A DNA stretch of 64,000 bases, taken from positions 1-64,000 of the forward strand of contig CALVUP010000003.1 in the NCBI GenBank assembly GCA_944363635.1, read 5' to 3'. The stretch is from an uncultured Bacilli bacterium (GTDB taxonomy: Bacteria > Bacillota_I > Bacilli_A > RF39 > UBA660). Below the pieces are notes generated by a model, which did not search any database, was not told the DNA's origin, and saw only the letters and a list, made by a program, of their open reading frames with translations. The position numbers and the translations under genes are program-made. The first letter of the stretch is position 1, and each line of letters starts with the position of its first letter. Below, piece after piece: positions 1 through 7,240 of the stretch.

Positions 1-32
1 TTAGAAGAACTTACTTTTTTTACAATCTTTTA

Positions 33-1079
33 CTATTTTAATAAACCAAATCCCGATACAACTGCACGTCCACCTTCTACTTTTGTTCCATATACAGTAA
101 GTGGATTATTAATCAGTTCATTATCAACAACCAATTGTGCCGAAGTACCACCATCTAAGTTTGCTGCATTATACGCTCCATAAAGTGCAAGTGTATCTGC
201 CATTTCAATTAACGTTGGTCCATTGGTGTGAACCCCTTCCGTTACTAAGAATAAAACTACACCATCTTTTCTTTGGGCAATGGCTACACGTGCCGCACGA
301 TCATAACCGCCCGCACCAGATTGTGTTGAAATCTTTTTTCCATTTACAATTAGGAAAGGTCCAAATTCCAAAGCATCACGAATACCCATATTTAAAGCTT
401 CTGTTCCATTTACATTAGCAAGAACTAATTTATTTTCTTTATTAAATCCTATAATATTAGCTTTTTCATTATCATCCGACCAAATAATTTTGCCATCTTT
501 GATTAAGTATCCTTTTGGAATATCACTGCCCCAACCTGTTGTATCTTGGAATCTTCCTCCATTAATACAAACCAAACCACCAAAGCGCTCACACATTGAA
601 AGTACCGTTTCAGCACCACTTCCTGTATTAAAAGATTTAGAAGTAATCAATTTAATCTTAGCAGGGTTATAAATCGCTACCATATGAGCTTCATAACCAC
701 CTACTTCAACATCAAACAATTTATAATCATTATTTCCCTTATCTCTTTTTAAAACCATTTCATCATATTTATTATCATAATGATCTTTTTCAGAAGTATC
801 AATAACGATTTCATCTAAATTAACCTCATCTGTTAAGTAAACATACGAATTCGCTGCTTTTACTTTATTAATCGTTTCCTCACTAAAGAAAGTATAAGCA
901 ATCCAACCATGTGTCTTTGTAACCGTTGCAGTACATATAATTAAATTTCTAAAATAAGAAAAAGGTCCATAGAAAAGAAAGAAACAAATTGCCATTAGAA
1001 CATCCAATACAATAAATAAAATCGTTGTTTTTCTAATTTTCCTATTCTTCTTATTTTTTTTCTTTGTCTTCTTTTTCAT
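33..1079 (-). CDS. Phosphodiester glycosidase family protein (NAGPA-like domain), membrane-anchored
   Basis: About 348 aa. The start follows an SD (GGAGG, 6 nt before the ATG) and leaves 1 nt after the upstream gene; longer in-frame starts would run into that gene. A very basic N-terminus (runs of Lys/Arg, residues 1-16) precedes one membrane segment (about 17-40), so most of the protein should lie outside the cell. The C-terminal half carries typical phosphodiester-glycosidase motifs: CINGGRF, the VTEGV stretch and NLDGGTSAQLV near the end. Family members hydrolyse phosphodiester-linked sugars or act in exopolysaccharide and wall-polymer turnover; the substrate here is unknown. It is probably co-transcribed with the membrane protein upstream. 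Family call confident, role inferred. Confidence 0.85.
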   Translation of the reverse strand: MKKKTKKKNKKNRKIRKTTILFIVLDVLMAICFFLFYGPFSYFRNLIICTATVTKTHGWIAYTFFSEETINKVKAANSYVYLTDEVNLDEIVIDTSEKDHYDNKYDEMVLKRDKGNNDYKLFDVEVGGYEAHMVAIYNPAKIKLITSKSFNTGSGAETVLSMCERFGGLVCINGGRFQDTTGWGSDIPKGYLIKDGKIIWSDDNEKANIIGFNKENKLVLANVNGTEALNMGIRDALEFGPFLIVNGKKISTQSGAGGYDRAARVAIAQRKDGVVLFLVTEGVHTNGPTLIEMADTLALYGAYNAANLDGGTSAQLVVDNELINNPLTVYGTKVEGGRAVVSGFGLLK

Positions 1080-1080
1080 G

Positions 1081-2604
1081 CTATACCTCCAAAACAAATG
1101 GATTTTCTTTGGTTCCACTACCACTTTGAATTTGAACGTCATCTTTAATAACAATAGCTGGTCGATAATATTCATAAGCAGTTATATCTGATTCAAGCAA
1201 TCCACTTGCATAAATATAAACAAGATCCTCCCCAGCTGGAGTTGTTAAATAATAATAATCATTAAATGAGCCAAATTTAAAATCTGCAGCATTTAACATA
1301 CCAACATAAGCTTTTACTTCACTATCATACACATCTTCATAACTTGTTTTATATTCACCTGTATACCAATTTGCTTCCACCAAAAGATCTTTATAAGCAA
1401 TATCTTCATAATAATAACTATTTAAATAACTAGCAATCGATCCTGTATCATTTGGATCATATACATTACTATCTGTTGAAAATTGTCTTGTTCTAACACT
1501 CGTATCCAATTCAGCCAAAGTAAGTCTTAAATTACCATCTTCTTCTTTATATACAACCCAAGTATCCTCTCCAATAGTGACATAAGAACCGAACTTTAAT
1601 TTATTTTCTTGTTTTTCAATCGTAAATGGATCCTCTTTCGTTCCTGTACCACTAACTAAAACATTCGTACTTTTAAGTACAACAACAGGTTTAATTCCAT
1701 AAAACTCAGTAACATCAGAAGAAGAAATATTGTACCCTGAAGCATACCAAGCTTCTTTATCACTTTTTTTATTCGCAAGCCATAAAGTATCTGTATCACT
1801 AGCCATATAGGTTGTCTCAGCCATACTATTTAAAAATGTACTAATATCTGGTAATTTTACATAATGATCCACATTTGACGTATTACAAGACAAACGATTT
1901 AAATTTGAAATCTCATCTTCACAAACAACGGTTTTATCCAACTTAGAAGTATCCAAATAAGCCGCAAAATCCTCATTTAAATACTTAGAAACATCTGAAT
2001 CTTTAAAATCAGCGGAAGAAGAATCGAGTGCCATAACATTAATTGGATCATCGAGTACAATTTCTACACTATTATCTGTGGAAATTTTAGTAATCCTCCA
2101 TGTTAAATTTGAAAATCTGATATAGTTATTCACATCTTCTCCCTTATAAATATAATTTCCAGCTTCTTTATAAACACCTGATCCTTCATAAACAATAGAT
2201 GCATTTTTCATAATAGAAGTTGCTAAAGGAACTGTATCAGATCCTTTCGGATTATAAATTTTATAATAATGGATAGCACGACTACCATAAAAAATAAAAC
2301 AACCCATCATGAATAAAAAACTAATTAAACAAAAGATAGTCTGTCCTAATCCTTTTTTAAATTTTAACTTCTTTTTCTTTGCCATATTTTTATCTTCTAC
2401 TTCTTTATTTTCCTTTTCATTCTTCTTTTTTTCTTTTTTCTTATTCCCTTCTTTTGGCGAATCATCTTCAACTTCTTCAATTAAATTTTCATATTTGGAA
2501 GTTCTGGTAAGTGCTTTTTTTTCATTCGCTTCTTTAACTGGTGTATTAGAAGTTTTTGAATCATCCTCTAAACTAAGGACTTCGATTTCTTCGTTTTCTT
2601 TCAT
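1081..2604 (-). CDS. Membrane protein with two repeated DUF6273-like extracellular modules
   Basis: 507 aa, SD GGAGTG 5 nt upstream. Residues 1-85 are an acidic then lysine-rich cytoplasmic tail; one membrane segment spans about 88-107. The rest is two copies of one module (about 150-335 and 337-507). Each has a W-containing strand pair (LTWRI...; DTWVVYK...), a Tyr/Asn-rich middle and a closing signature: GIKPVVVLKS with GTGTKEDPF, then YRPAIVIKD with GSGTKENPF. Such modules occur in surface proteins of low-GC gut Firmicutes and are labelled DUF6273 or similar; that name is from memory. No enzyme motif is seen. A ligand-binding or adhesion role is only a guess. It heads a transcript with the glycosidase-like gene. 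Confidence 0.75.
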   Translation of the reverse strand: MKENEEIEVLSLEDDSKTSNTPVKEANEKKALTRTSKYENLIEEVEDDSPKEGNKKKEKKKNEKENKEVEDKNMAKKKKLKFKKGLGQTIFCLISFLFMMGCFIFYGSRAIHYYKIYNPKGSDTVPLATSIMKNASIVYEGSGVYKEAGNYIYKGEDVNNYIRFSNLTWRITKISTDNSVEIVLDDPINVMALDSSSADFKDSDVSKYLNEDFAAYLDTSKLDKTVVCEDEISNLNRLSCNTSNVDHYVKLPDISTFLNSMAETTYMASDTDTLWLANKKSDKEAWYASGYNISSSDVTEFYGIKPVVVLKSTNVLVSGTGTKEDPFTIEKQENKLKFGSYVTIGEDTWVVYKEEDGNLRLTLAELDTSVRTRQFSTDSNVYDPNDTGSIASYLNSYYYEDIAYKDLLVEANWYTGEYKTSYEDVYDSEVKAYVGMLNAADFKFGSFNDYYYLTTPAGEDLVYIYASGLLESDITAYEYYRPAIVIKDDVQIQSGSGTKENPFVLEV

Positions 2605-2626
2605 ATCATCACTCCAACTATAAACG

Positions 2627-2655
2627 ATTATAACAAAATATTGTTAAGAAGACAA
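2627..2655 (-). promoter_or_regulatory. Sigma-A type promoter for the two-module membrane protein
   Basis: On the minus strand TTGTCT (2650-2655), 17-bp spacer, TATAAT (2627-2632), about 25 bp before the start codon at 2604. The spacer and -35 lie within an inverted repeat (ATATTGTT...AACAATAT, about 2638-2661) that could be an operator or a weak hairpin. Confidence 0.7.
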
Positions 2656-2672
2656 CAATATCTGACAAATTT

Positions 2673-2697
2673 AAAAAGGCCTCTATTCGATAGATCC
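2673..2697 (-). terminator. Intrinsic terminator after the Nudix gene
   Basis: Minus-strand stem GG..TCTAT / ATAGA..CC with loop CGA, followed by a T5 run, 9 nt after the Nudix stop codon. Confidence 0.7.
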
Positions 2698-2705
2698 ATA
2701 AAAAT

Positions 2706-3143
2706 TCATCGTTTTACAAGCTCTTTTTGTGGTCCGAATAGCTCCTGTTCATACATATCCACATTTAAAAGCATATGCCCAATATTTCCTTCTCCAGCAT
2801 ACTTCTCTGCGTCAAAGAAATTATCGGTTTTATCCATCCATACCAAGTGATTTACTTCATCAACCACTTCTACATCCTTATTTAATTTTCCTACAAATAC
2901 TTCCAATTCCAAATCATACATATGATAATAAAAATCCATAAGATGCGTAAGCTGAATATCCTCTTTTGTAATTCCTGTTTCCTCTTCAAGTTCTCGGTAA
3001 GCAGCCATTTCATCGTCTTCCCCTGGTTCAACTTTACCACCCACAAAATTATATTTTCCTTTATAAGGATTTTTCGTACGATAACACATTAAAATCTTAT
3101 CATAATCCTTGTTATAAACAATAGATACATTTACTTTTTTCAT
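2706..3143 (-). CDS. Nudix hydrolase (MutT / 8-oxo-dGTP diphosphatase type)
   Basis: 145 aa with a complete Nudix box at residues 36-58 (G36, E42, R50-E51, E53-E54, G57). The spacing matches GX5EX7REUXEEXGU exactly. Nudix enzymes cleave nucleoside diphosphates linked to another moiety; the short length and N-terminal strand pattern suggest a nucleotide-pool or NTP pyrophosphatase, but the substrate cannot be read from sequence. Start supported by AGGTGATTCT before the ATG. It sits alone between terminators. The stop codon is TGA, which helps show that TGA is not read as Trp in this genome. Confidence 0.9.
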   Translation of the reverse strand: MKKVNVSIVYNKDYDKILMCYRTKNPYKGKYNFVGGKVEPGEDDEMAAYRELEEETGITKEDIQLTHLMDFYYHMYDLELEVFVGKLNKDVEVVDEVNHLVWMDKTDNFFDAEKYAGEGNIGHMLLNVDMYEQELFGPQKELVKR

Positions 3144-3160
3144 AGAATCACCTAGTTGCT

Positions 3161-3166
3161 ATTATA
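3161..3166 (-). promoter_or_regulatory. Probable -10 element of the Nudix gene promoter
   Basis: TATAAT on the minus strand, about 18 bp before the start codon. Seventeen bases upstream lies only the T-run of the khpA terminator (TTTTTT), so the -35 is poor or is provided by that T-run. Confidence 0.45.
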
Positions 3167-3182
3167 GCATAAATCAAGTATT

Positions 3183-3205
3183 AAAAAAAGAAGATTTCTC
3201 TTCTT
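3183..3205 (-). terminator. Intrinsic terminator of rpsP-khpA
   Basis: Minus-strand stem AAGAAGA / TCTTCTT, loop GAAA, then seven Ts. It begins within the khpA stop codon. Confidence 0.85.
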
Positions 3206-3452
3206 AAAAACTTTCAATATTTATTTTTACTTTTTTATTATCTTTTAAATAACTACTGGCTTGGACTAAAGTACGAATGGAATTGGCAATCTTACCACCT
3301 TTTCCAATCACTCTACCCATATCTTCTTCATCAATCATAACTTGAATTAAAATAGTATTTTCTTCATCCGTTTCAAATTCTTTAACAGAAACAGAATCTT
3401 TATTCTGTACTAAAGCAAGTATGATTTCCTTTGTTAATTCAACTAGATCCAT
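3204..3452 (-). CDS. khpA: KH-domain RNA-binding protein KhpA
   Basis: 82 aa, the usual size of the KhpA/YlqC family. A single KH domain with the RNA-binding GXXG loop (VIGKGGKIANSIR, about residues 46-58). KhpA forms a complex with KhpB/EloR in Firmicutes and binds many RNAs, influencing cell elongation and division. Its position directly after rpsP (2-nt gap) is the standard Bacilli order. Start ATG with AAGGTGA, part of which overlaps the rpsP stop. The rimM-trmD genes that often follow are absent here. Confidence 0.92.
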   Translation of the reverse strand: MDLVELTKEIILALVQNKDSVSVKEFETDEENTILIQVMIDEEDMGRVIGKGGKIANSIRTLVQASSYLKDNKKVKINIESF

Positions 3453-3454
3453 AA

Positions 3455-3733
3455 TTACTCACCTTTTTTAGTTTTTGAATCTGCAAATTTCTTCATAATA
3501 CCAGCTTTTGAAAATAAACTTCTTACTGTATCAGATGGAATTGCTCCAGTATGCAACCATTTTAAAGCCAATTCTTCATTGATTTTAACTTCAGCTGGAT
3601 TGGTTAATGGATTATAAGTTCCTATTAATTCTAAATATTCTCCATCTCTTTTTACTCTTGAATCACTTGCAACAATACGATACATAGGTCTTTTCTTAGC
3701 ACCCATTCTTGTTAATCTTAATTTAACTGCCAT
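3455..3733 (-). CDS. rpsP: 30S ribosomal protein S16
   Basis: 92 aa starting [16 protein letters not shown], with YRIVASDSR and the GTYNP signature typical of bS16. I chose the ATG preceded by GGAGG (8 nt) rather than an upstream in-frame start. bS16 is a primary assembly protein of the 30S body. A near-consensus promoter lies 31-59 bp upstream and the gene forms a bicistron with khpA. ffh, usually upstream in Bacilli, is not adjacent; cotE ends there instead. Confidence 0.97.
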   Translation of the reverse strand: MAVKLRLTRMGAKKRPMYRIVASDSRVKRDGEYLELIGTYNPLTNPAEVKINEELALKWLHTGAIPSDTVRSLFSKAGIMKKFADSKTKKGE

Positions 3734-3763
3734 TTTTAATACCTCCATTTCTTTTCTTTATTC

Positions 3764-3792
3764 ATTATACAGAACAATTTATTATATGTCAA
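3764..3792 (-). promoter_or_regulatory. Consensus sigma-A promoter of rpsP-khpA
   Basis: Minus strand TTGACA (3787-3792), 17 bp, TATAAT (3764-3769). This is a perfect match in both boxes and spacing, as expected for a ribosomal protein gene. Confidence 0.92.
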
Positions 3793-3828
3793 CCTTTTTT
3801 TGTTAACACTAATCGATTTTAAAAATAG

Positions 3829-3860
3829 ACAAAAAAAGACACTTCACAATCTTGTGTCTT
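3829..3860 (-). terminator. Intrinsic terminator of cotE
   Basis: Minus-strand stem AAGACAC / GTGTCTT with an 11-nt loop and a T-run, starting 12 nt after the cotE stop codon. Confidence 0.85.
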
Positions 3861-3872
3861 CTATAGAACTTT

Positions 3873-4418
3873 TTATTCATTTTCATCTTCAATAAATTCT
3901 TCATTTACTTCCTGATCGATTTGTTCACTGGCTTGATCGATTTCATCTTCATCAATAATGTCATCCCATTCATCTTCATCTTCATCAATACTAATTCTTA
4001 CTTTTGTATCTCCAATTAATTCAATTCCTAATTCTTTTTCAATCGTATAATGAATTACACCGTCAACAATATCCACTTTTGTACAAGTTGGTTGTGCCAA
4101 AGATCGAATGATCACATCTTCATTGGTTACTTCTCCCGTTTCCTTTTTCCTTACATTCACAGTTTCTAAATAATTATTGGTTTGTTTTACAACCTCTGTC
4201 TTGCTATCGTTATCATACGAATACCAAATGTTTACATCATAACTACCCTCAATATTAATTTTATCATTATTTTTAACCCCACTGAAATTATGATTAATAA
4301 CCCAACATCCTAAAATGGTTGTTGGTACGTTTGGCGTAGTTAATGTATGCTTGGTTGTAAAAACTTTTCTTCCTTTTCCTAAAACCGCTTTTGTTACTAT
4401 TTCTTTAAAACTAGACAT
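3873..4418 (-). CDS. cotE: Outer spore coat morphogenetic protein CotE
   Basis: 181 aa, matching the CotE family over its whole length. The N-terminus (SSFKEIVTKAVLGKGRK) is followed by ILGCWVINH, then the hallmark EGSYDVNIWYSYDND (about residues 57-71), KTEVVKQT, a central QPTC segment and an acidic Glu/Asp-rich tail (about 145-181). CotE is a cytosolic mother-cell protein that directs assembly of the outer spore coat. Gene order supports the call: in B. subtilis miaB(ymcB)-ricA(ymcA)-cotE are adjacent, and here miaB and ricA lie just upstream, separated by one membrane-protein gene. Start ATG has AGGAGG 8 nt upstream. Identity confident. Whether spores form cannot be told from one window. 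Confidence 0.9.
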   Translation of the reverse strand: MSSFKEIVTKAVLGKGRKVFTTKHTLTTPNVPTTILGCWVINHNFSGVKNNDKINIEGSYDVNIWYSYDNDSKTEVVKQTNNYLETVNVRKKETGEVTNEDVIIRSLAQPTCTKVDIVDGVIHYTIEKELGIELIGDTKVRISIDEDEDEWDDIIDEDEIDQASEQIDQEVNEEFIEDENE

Positions 4419-4436
4419 AATTATTCCTCCTCAATC

Positions 4437-4462
4437 TAATTTATGCTTAGAATAAAAAAAGT
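4437..4462 (-). promoter_or_regulatory. Possible sporulation-sigma (sigma-E/K like) promoter of cotE
   Basis: Minus strand CATAAATTA (4437-4445) fits the sigma-K -10 pattern CATAnnnTA. An AC dinucleotide (4461-4462) lies 15 bases upstream, where 16-17 is expected. No sigma-A promoter is seen before cotE, and the upstream gene is closed by two terminators, so cotE needs its own promoter. Motif matching only. Confidence 0.35.
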
Positions 4463-4483
4463 TTCAAAAAATACAGAAACTTT
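4453..4483 (-). terminator. Second (distal) terminator after the 4.5-5.3 kb membrane-protein gene
   Basis: Minus-strand stem AAAGTTTC / GAAACTTT, loop of 10, then a T-run. It lies just downstream of another terminator, giving a tandem pair. Confidence 0.75.
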
Positions 4484-4490
4484 TTAAAAT

Positions 4491-4515
4491 AAAAAAGAAA
4501 AAAGCATTTATGCTT
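4491..4515 (-). terminator. Terminator with the stop codon in its loop
   Basis: Minus-strand stem AAGCAT / ATGCTT followed by T-rich sequence. The TAA stop of the gene starting at 5323 lies across the 3' end of the first stem arm and the loop. Confidence 0.75.
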
Positions 4516-5323
4516 CTTTCATCTTGGTTTCATATAAATAATAATGTGTTCCATTTCTTTTAAAAATATGTTCATAAGTAGGTATCGATGGGTACTCCTC
4601 TAAATATTGACCAGTTGTATATGTACTTCTTTGCTTACTGGTAATTGTTGTAATCTTTTCTTTTTTATTTATATCTTTATACAAATCATAATTATTTCCA
4701 TTTTTTACAAATAGAAAATAACGTTCGTAGATATGAATCGAACCATTTTCATCTTTTGTTGCAGAGTCTATATAATGCATTTCATCGGCCGGTACTGCGA
4801 TTTCTTTCGTTTTTCCACAAGTATATTTGTTTTTATTGTATGTACATTTTATACCCGTAATGGAAGTATCCAATAATGGTTTTGTTACCGTATAGGAAAA
4901 ACTACCCGATTGAATTTTAATGTCTCCATATAATGCATTGATTTGAGCATTTAATGTGGTTTCAGATAAAATAAATTGACCATTTTCCTCACTATCTGCT
5001 TTTTCAACCAATTCAAAAGCTCTTGCTTTTAATACATTTTGATCAAAATCTTGATATAAATTATCACTCAAATTATACATCATAGAGGTTCTAGGCAAAT
5101 AATCATAAAGTTCATAAACCAGTGTATTGTTCAAGTAAATTTTACCCTCCGCTAAATCTTCGACTTCTTCTTTAGGAGGTTCATCCTCTACCTCTTCTTG
5201 TTTTGGAACCATAAAATTGGTATAAACAAAATATCCAATAAATCCCAAACTAACAATGACATAGATAAACAATAAAAATTTAAAAAAATTCTTTAAAAAA
5301 CGCCTTTTACCAACACTAAACAT
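4508..5323 (-). CDS. Single-pass membrane protein of unknown function, between ricA and cotE
   Basis: 271 aa, SD AGGAGG 5 nt before the ATG. A basic N-terminus and one membrane segment (about residues 12-34) are followed by an acidic Glu/Pro linker (about 40-58) and an extracellular domain with two Cys in a CTYNKNKYTCG motif. Layout, size and Tyr-rich C-terminus (HYYLYETK) resemble the proteins at 8248-9048 and 9059-9847, suggesting a lineage-specific family. It interrupts the otherwise conserved ricA-cotE neighbourhood and is followed by two terminators. Function unknown; the position hints at, but does not prove, a spore or envelope role. Confidence 0.7.
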   Translation of the reverse strand: MFSVGKRRFLKNFFKFLLFIYVIVSLGFIGYFVYTNFMVPKQEEVEDEPPKEEVEDLAEGKIYLNNTLVYELYDYLPRTSMMYNLSDNLYQDFDQNVLKARAFELVEKADSEENGQFILSETTLNAQINALYGDIKIQSGSFSYTVTKPLLDTSITGIKCTYNKNKYTCGKTKEIAVPADEMHYIDSATKDENGSIHIYERYFLFVKNGNNYDLYKDINKKEKITTITSKQRSTYTTGQYLEEYPSIPTYEHIFKRNGTHYYLYETKMKEA

Positions 5324-5427
5324 ACAAGCCTCCTATATCATACTTATTTTACAACGAAATGTTTCTCTTATAAACAACTTCATTTCATTTCTTTCATAAA
5401 TTTATATAAATTTACGTAAACAAAAAA

Positions 5428-5763
5428 CTATTTTGTTAAAAAATCAAAATAGTCTTGTAAATATTGAATTGGTTCTAAATAATGATTCATCTCATCAATT
5501 GCATTTAAATAATCATTATATATTGGAATACTTTTTAAATGATTGATCTTCTCTTGGAGGTGCTTTTCTCTATTAGGATCCTTTATATGATTTTTAACTA
5601 AATTTTGTTGTTCCTCTTTAATCTCTTGCACTTGCTTTTTAATCGATGGATTGTTATTCAATTGCTTTTTTATGGTTACATACCTTTGATATTCTTTAGA
5701 AGACTGAATAATAGCAATTAACTCATCTATTTTTTGTAAAACATCTTTAGACAGCTTTTCCAT
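5428..5763 (-). CDS. ricA: RicA (YmcA) family protein, YlbF/YmcA domain
   Basis: 111 aa, almost entirely helical and Gln/Lys-rich, with the YlbF/YmcA layout: a helix of about 30 residues, the NNPSIKKQVQEIKEEQQ segment, then a second helical pair. In B. subtilis RicA (YmcA), RicT and RicF form an Fe-S-containing complex that stimulates RNase Y processing and affects sporulation, competence and biofilm formation. I chose the ATG with GGAG upstream, which overlaps the 3' end of miaB by 17 nt. The family call rests partly on miaB-ricA synteny, because these helical proteins diverge fast. Confidence 0.8.
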   Translation of the reverse strand: MEKLSKDVLQKIDELIAIIQSSKEYQRYVTIKKQLNNNPSIKKQVQEIKEEQQNLVKNHIKDPNREKHLQEKINHLKSIPIYNDYLNAIDEMNHYLEPIQYLQDYFDFLTK

Positions 5764-7162
5764 CCAAACTCCACGTTTTTGCATCAAGCACTCGTACTTT
5801 TATAATAGAACCAACAGGAACATGTTCACCTGTAAAATTAATGAGTTTATTGGTATCGGTATATCCAAAATAATTATTTTTCTTATCGGATACTCCTTCG
5901 ACCAATACTTCCACTTCCTTATTTAAAAGTCTTTCATTGCTTTCTTTAAAATATGTATTCACAACAGCATTTAGTCGTTGTAGGCGATCTTCTTTTTCTT
6001 TTAAAGAAGTATGATCAATAAGTTTGCTCGCTGGTGTGTTTTCACGTGCGGAATAAATAAAAGTATAGGCATTATCAAATTTACAAGTCTTGCATAAATC
6101 TAGAGTTTCTTGAAAGTCTTCTTCACTTTCGCCAGGAAAGCCAACAATAATATCTGTAGAAATGGCAATATTGGGAATTTCTTTTAATTTATAAAAAAGC
6201 TTAAGATATTCTTCTTTCGTATATCTTCTTCCCATAAGTTTTAAAATACGATTACATCCAGACTGTACAGGTAAATGAATCGCTGGCATAATATTCTTAT
6301 ATTTTTTCATAACTTCAATCATTTGATCTGTAAAATCCCAAGGATGAGAAGTAACAAAACGAATGCGTGGAATACCTGTTTTTGCAACATCTTCTAACAA
6401 ATTTTCCATTTTATAATTTTCATACAAATCTTTACCATACGCATTTACATTTTGTCCAAGTAAAATGACTTCTTGATAATGATCCTTTTGTAAATTTTTA
6501 ATTTCTTCTAAAATATCCTCTTTGGCTCTACTTCTTTGTCTACCTCTTGTATAAGGAACAATACAATAAGTACAAAACTTATCACAACCATAAATAATAT
6601 TCACATAAGCTTTGTATGGATTATCCCTCTTCACAGGCATATGTTCTATCAAATCCTGTTCTCTACTAAAAACTTCAATTTGTTGCTCGTGTGAACGCAT
6701 ATTTTCAAGTAACAAATCCGGAAGTCGATTGATATTATGTGTTCCAAACACAAAGTTTACCCATTTATATTTATGGAGAATCTCATCAATGACGCCTTCC
6801 TCTTGAGCCATACAACCACAAAGCCCAACAAGAACATCTTTTTTTGTTTCTTTTAAATGTTTCAATCTTCCTAGCATACCAAAAGCTTTATTATGGGCAT
6901 TTTCTCTTATTGAACAAGTATTTAAAAGAACCAAATCCGCCTCTTCCATACAATCCGTACTATGAAATCCTAACTCTTCTAATATAGCTTTAATATTTTC
7001 ACTATCGTGTTCATTCATTTGACAACCATACGTTTTTAAATAATATGTTTTTCCGTGGAATACATTTTTCTGCTCTTGATCGATTTGAAAATCAATTTTT
7101 TTATATGCTCTTTTATCTGTTGTTTTTGCTTCTTTATAATTTGGTTTATGTATTATTTTCAT
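5747..7162 (-). CDS. miaB: tRNA-2-methylthio-N6-dimethylallyladenosine synthase MiaB
   Basis: 471 aa radical-SAM methylthiotransferase. The N-terminal UPF0004 domain has three cluster cysteines (C47 in TYGCQMNEHDS, C83 in NTCSIRENA, C117 in GLCGCMAQ). The radical-SAM motif C193-x3-C197-x2-C200 lies in YGCDKFCTYC, and a C-terminal TRAM domain follows (about 405-470). The N-terminal extension of about 35 residues is typical of Bacilli MiaB. It converts i6A37 to ms2i6A37 in tRNAs reading UNN codons, using two [4Fe-4S] clusters and SAM. Start ATG preceded by AGAGGGATTCT. ricA and cotE follow downstream. Confidence 0.96.
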   Translation of the reverse strand: MKIIHKPNYKEAKTTDKRAYKKIDFQIDQEQKNVFHGKTYYLKTYGCQMNEHDSENIKAILEELGFHSTDCMEEADLVLLNTCSIRENAHNKAFGMLGRLKHLKETKKDVLVGLCGCMAQEEGVIDEILHKYKWVNFVFGTHNINRLPDLLLENMRSHEQQIEVFSREQDLIEHMPVKRDNPYKAYVNIIYGCDKFCTYCIVPYTRGRQRSRAKEDILEEIKNLQKDHYQEVILLGQNVNAYGKDLYENYKMENLLEDVAKTGIPRIRFVTSHPWDFTDQMIEVMKKYKNIMPAIHLPVQSGCNRILKLMGRRYTKEEYLKLFYKLKEIPNIAISTDIIVGFPGESEEDFQETLDLCKTCKFDNAYTFIYSARENTPASKLIDHTSLKEKEDRLQRLNAVVNTYFKESNERLLNKEVEVLVEGVSDKKNNYFGYTDTNKLINFTGEHVPVGSIIKVRVLDAKTWSLDGKAV

Positions 7163-7201
7163 AGAATCCCTCTTTCTTCTTTAAGTATTTTAACATACTT
7201 T

Positions 7202-7229
7202 TCTAAAAAGAAAAAGAGCTTTCGCTCTT
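7202..7229 (-). terminator. Intrinsic terminator of the lipid kinase gene
   Basis: Minus-strand stem AAGAGC / GCTCTT with a GAAA tetraloop, then a T-rich tail, 11 nt after the stop codon. Confidence 0.9.
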
Positions 7230-7240
7230 ACGAAATATTT

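Noticed and set aside
1-32. Possible end of another gene at the left edge
   Set aside because: Any minus-strand frame stopping at 1-3 would have to overlap the confirmed gene at 33-1079; nothing supports it.
2706-3143. Use of an alternative code (TGA as Trp), considered because of mollicute-like features
   Set aside because: TGA ends several genes cleanly (2706, 23911, 25803, 26537, 52972), and Trp is written TGG throughout.
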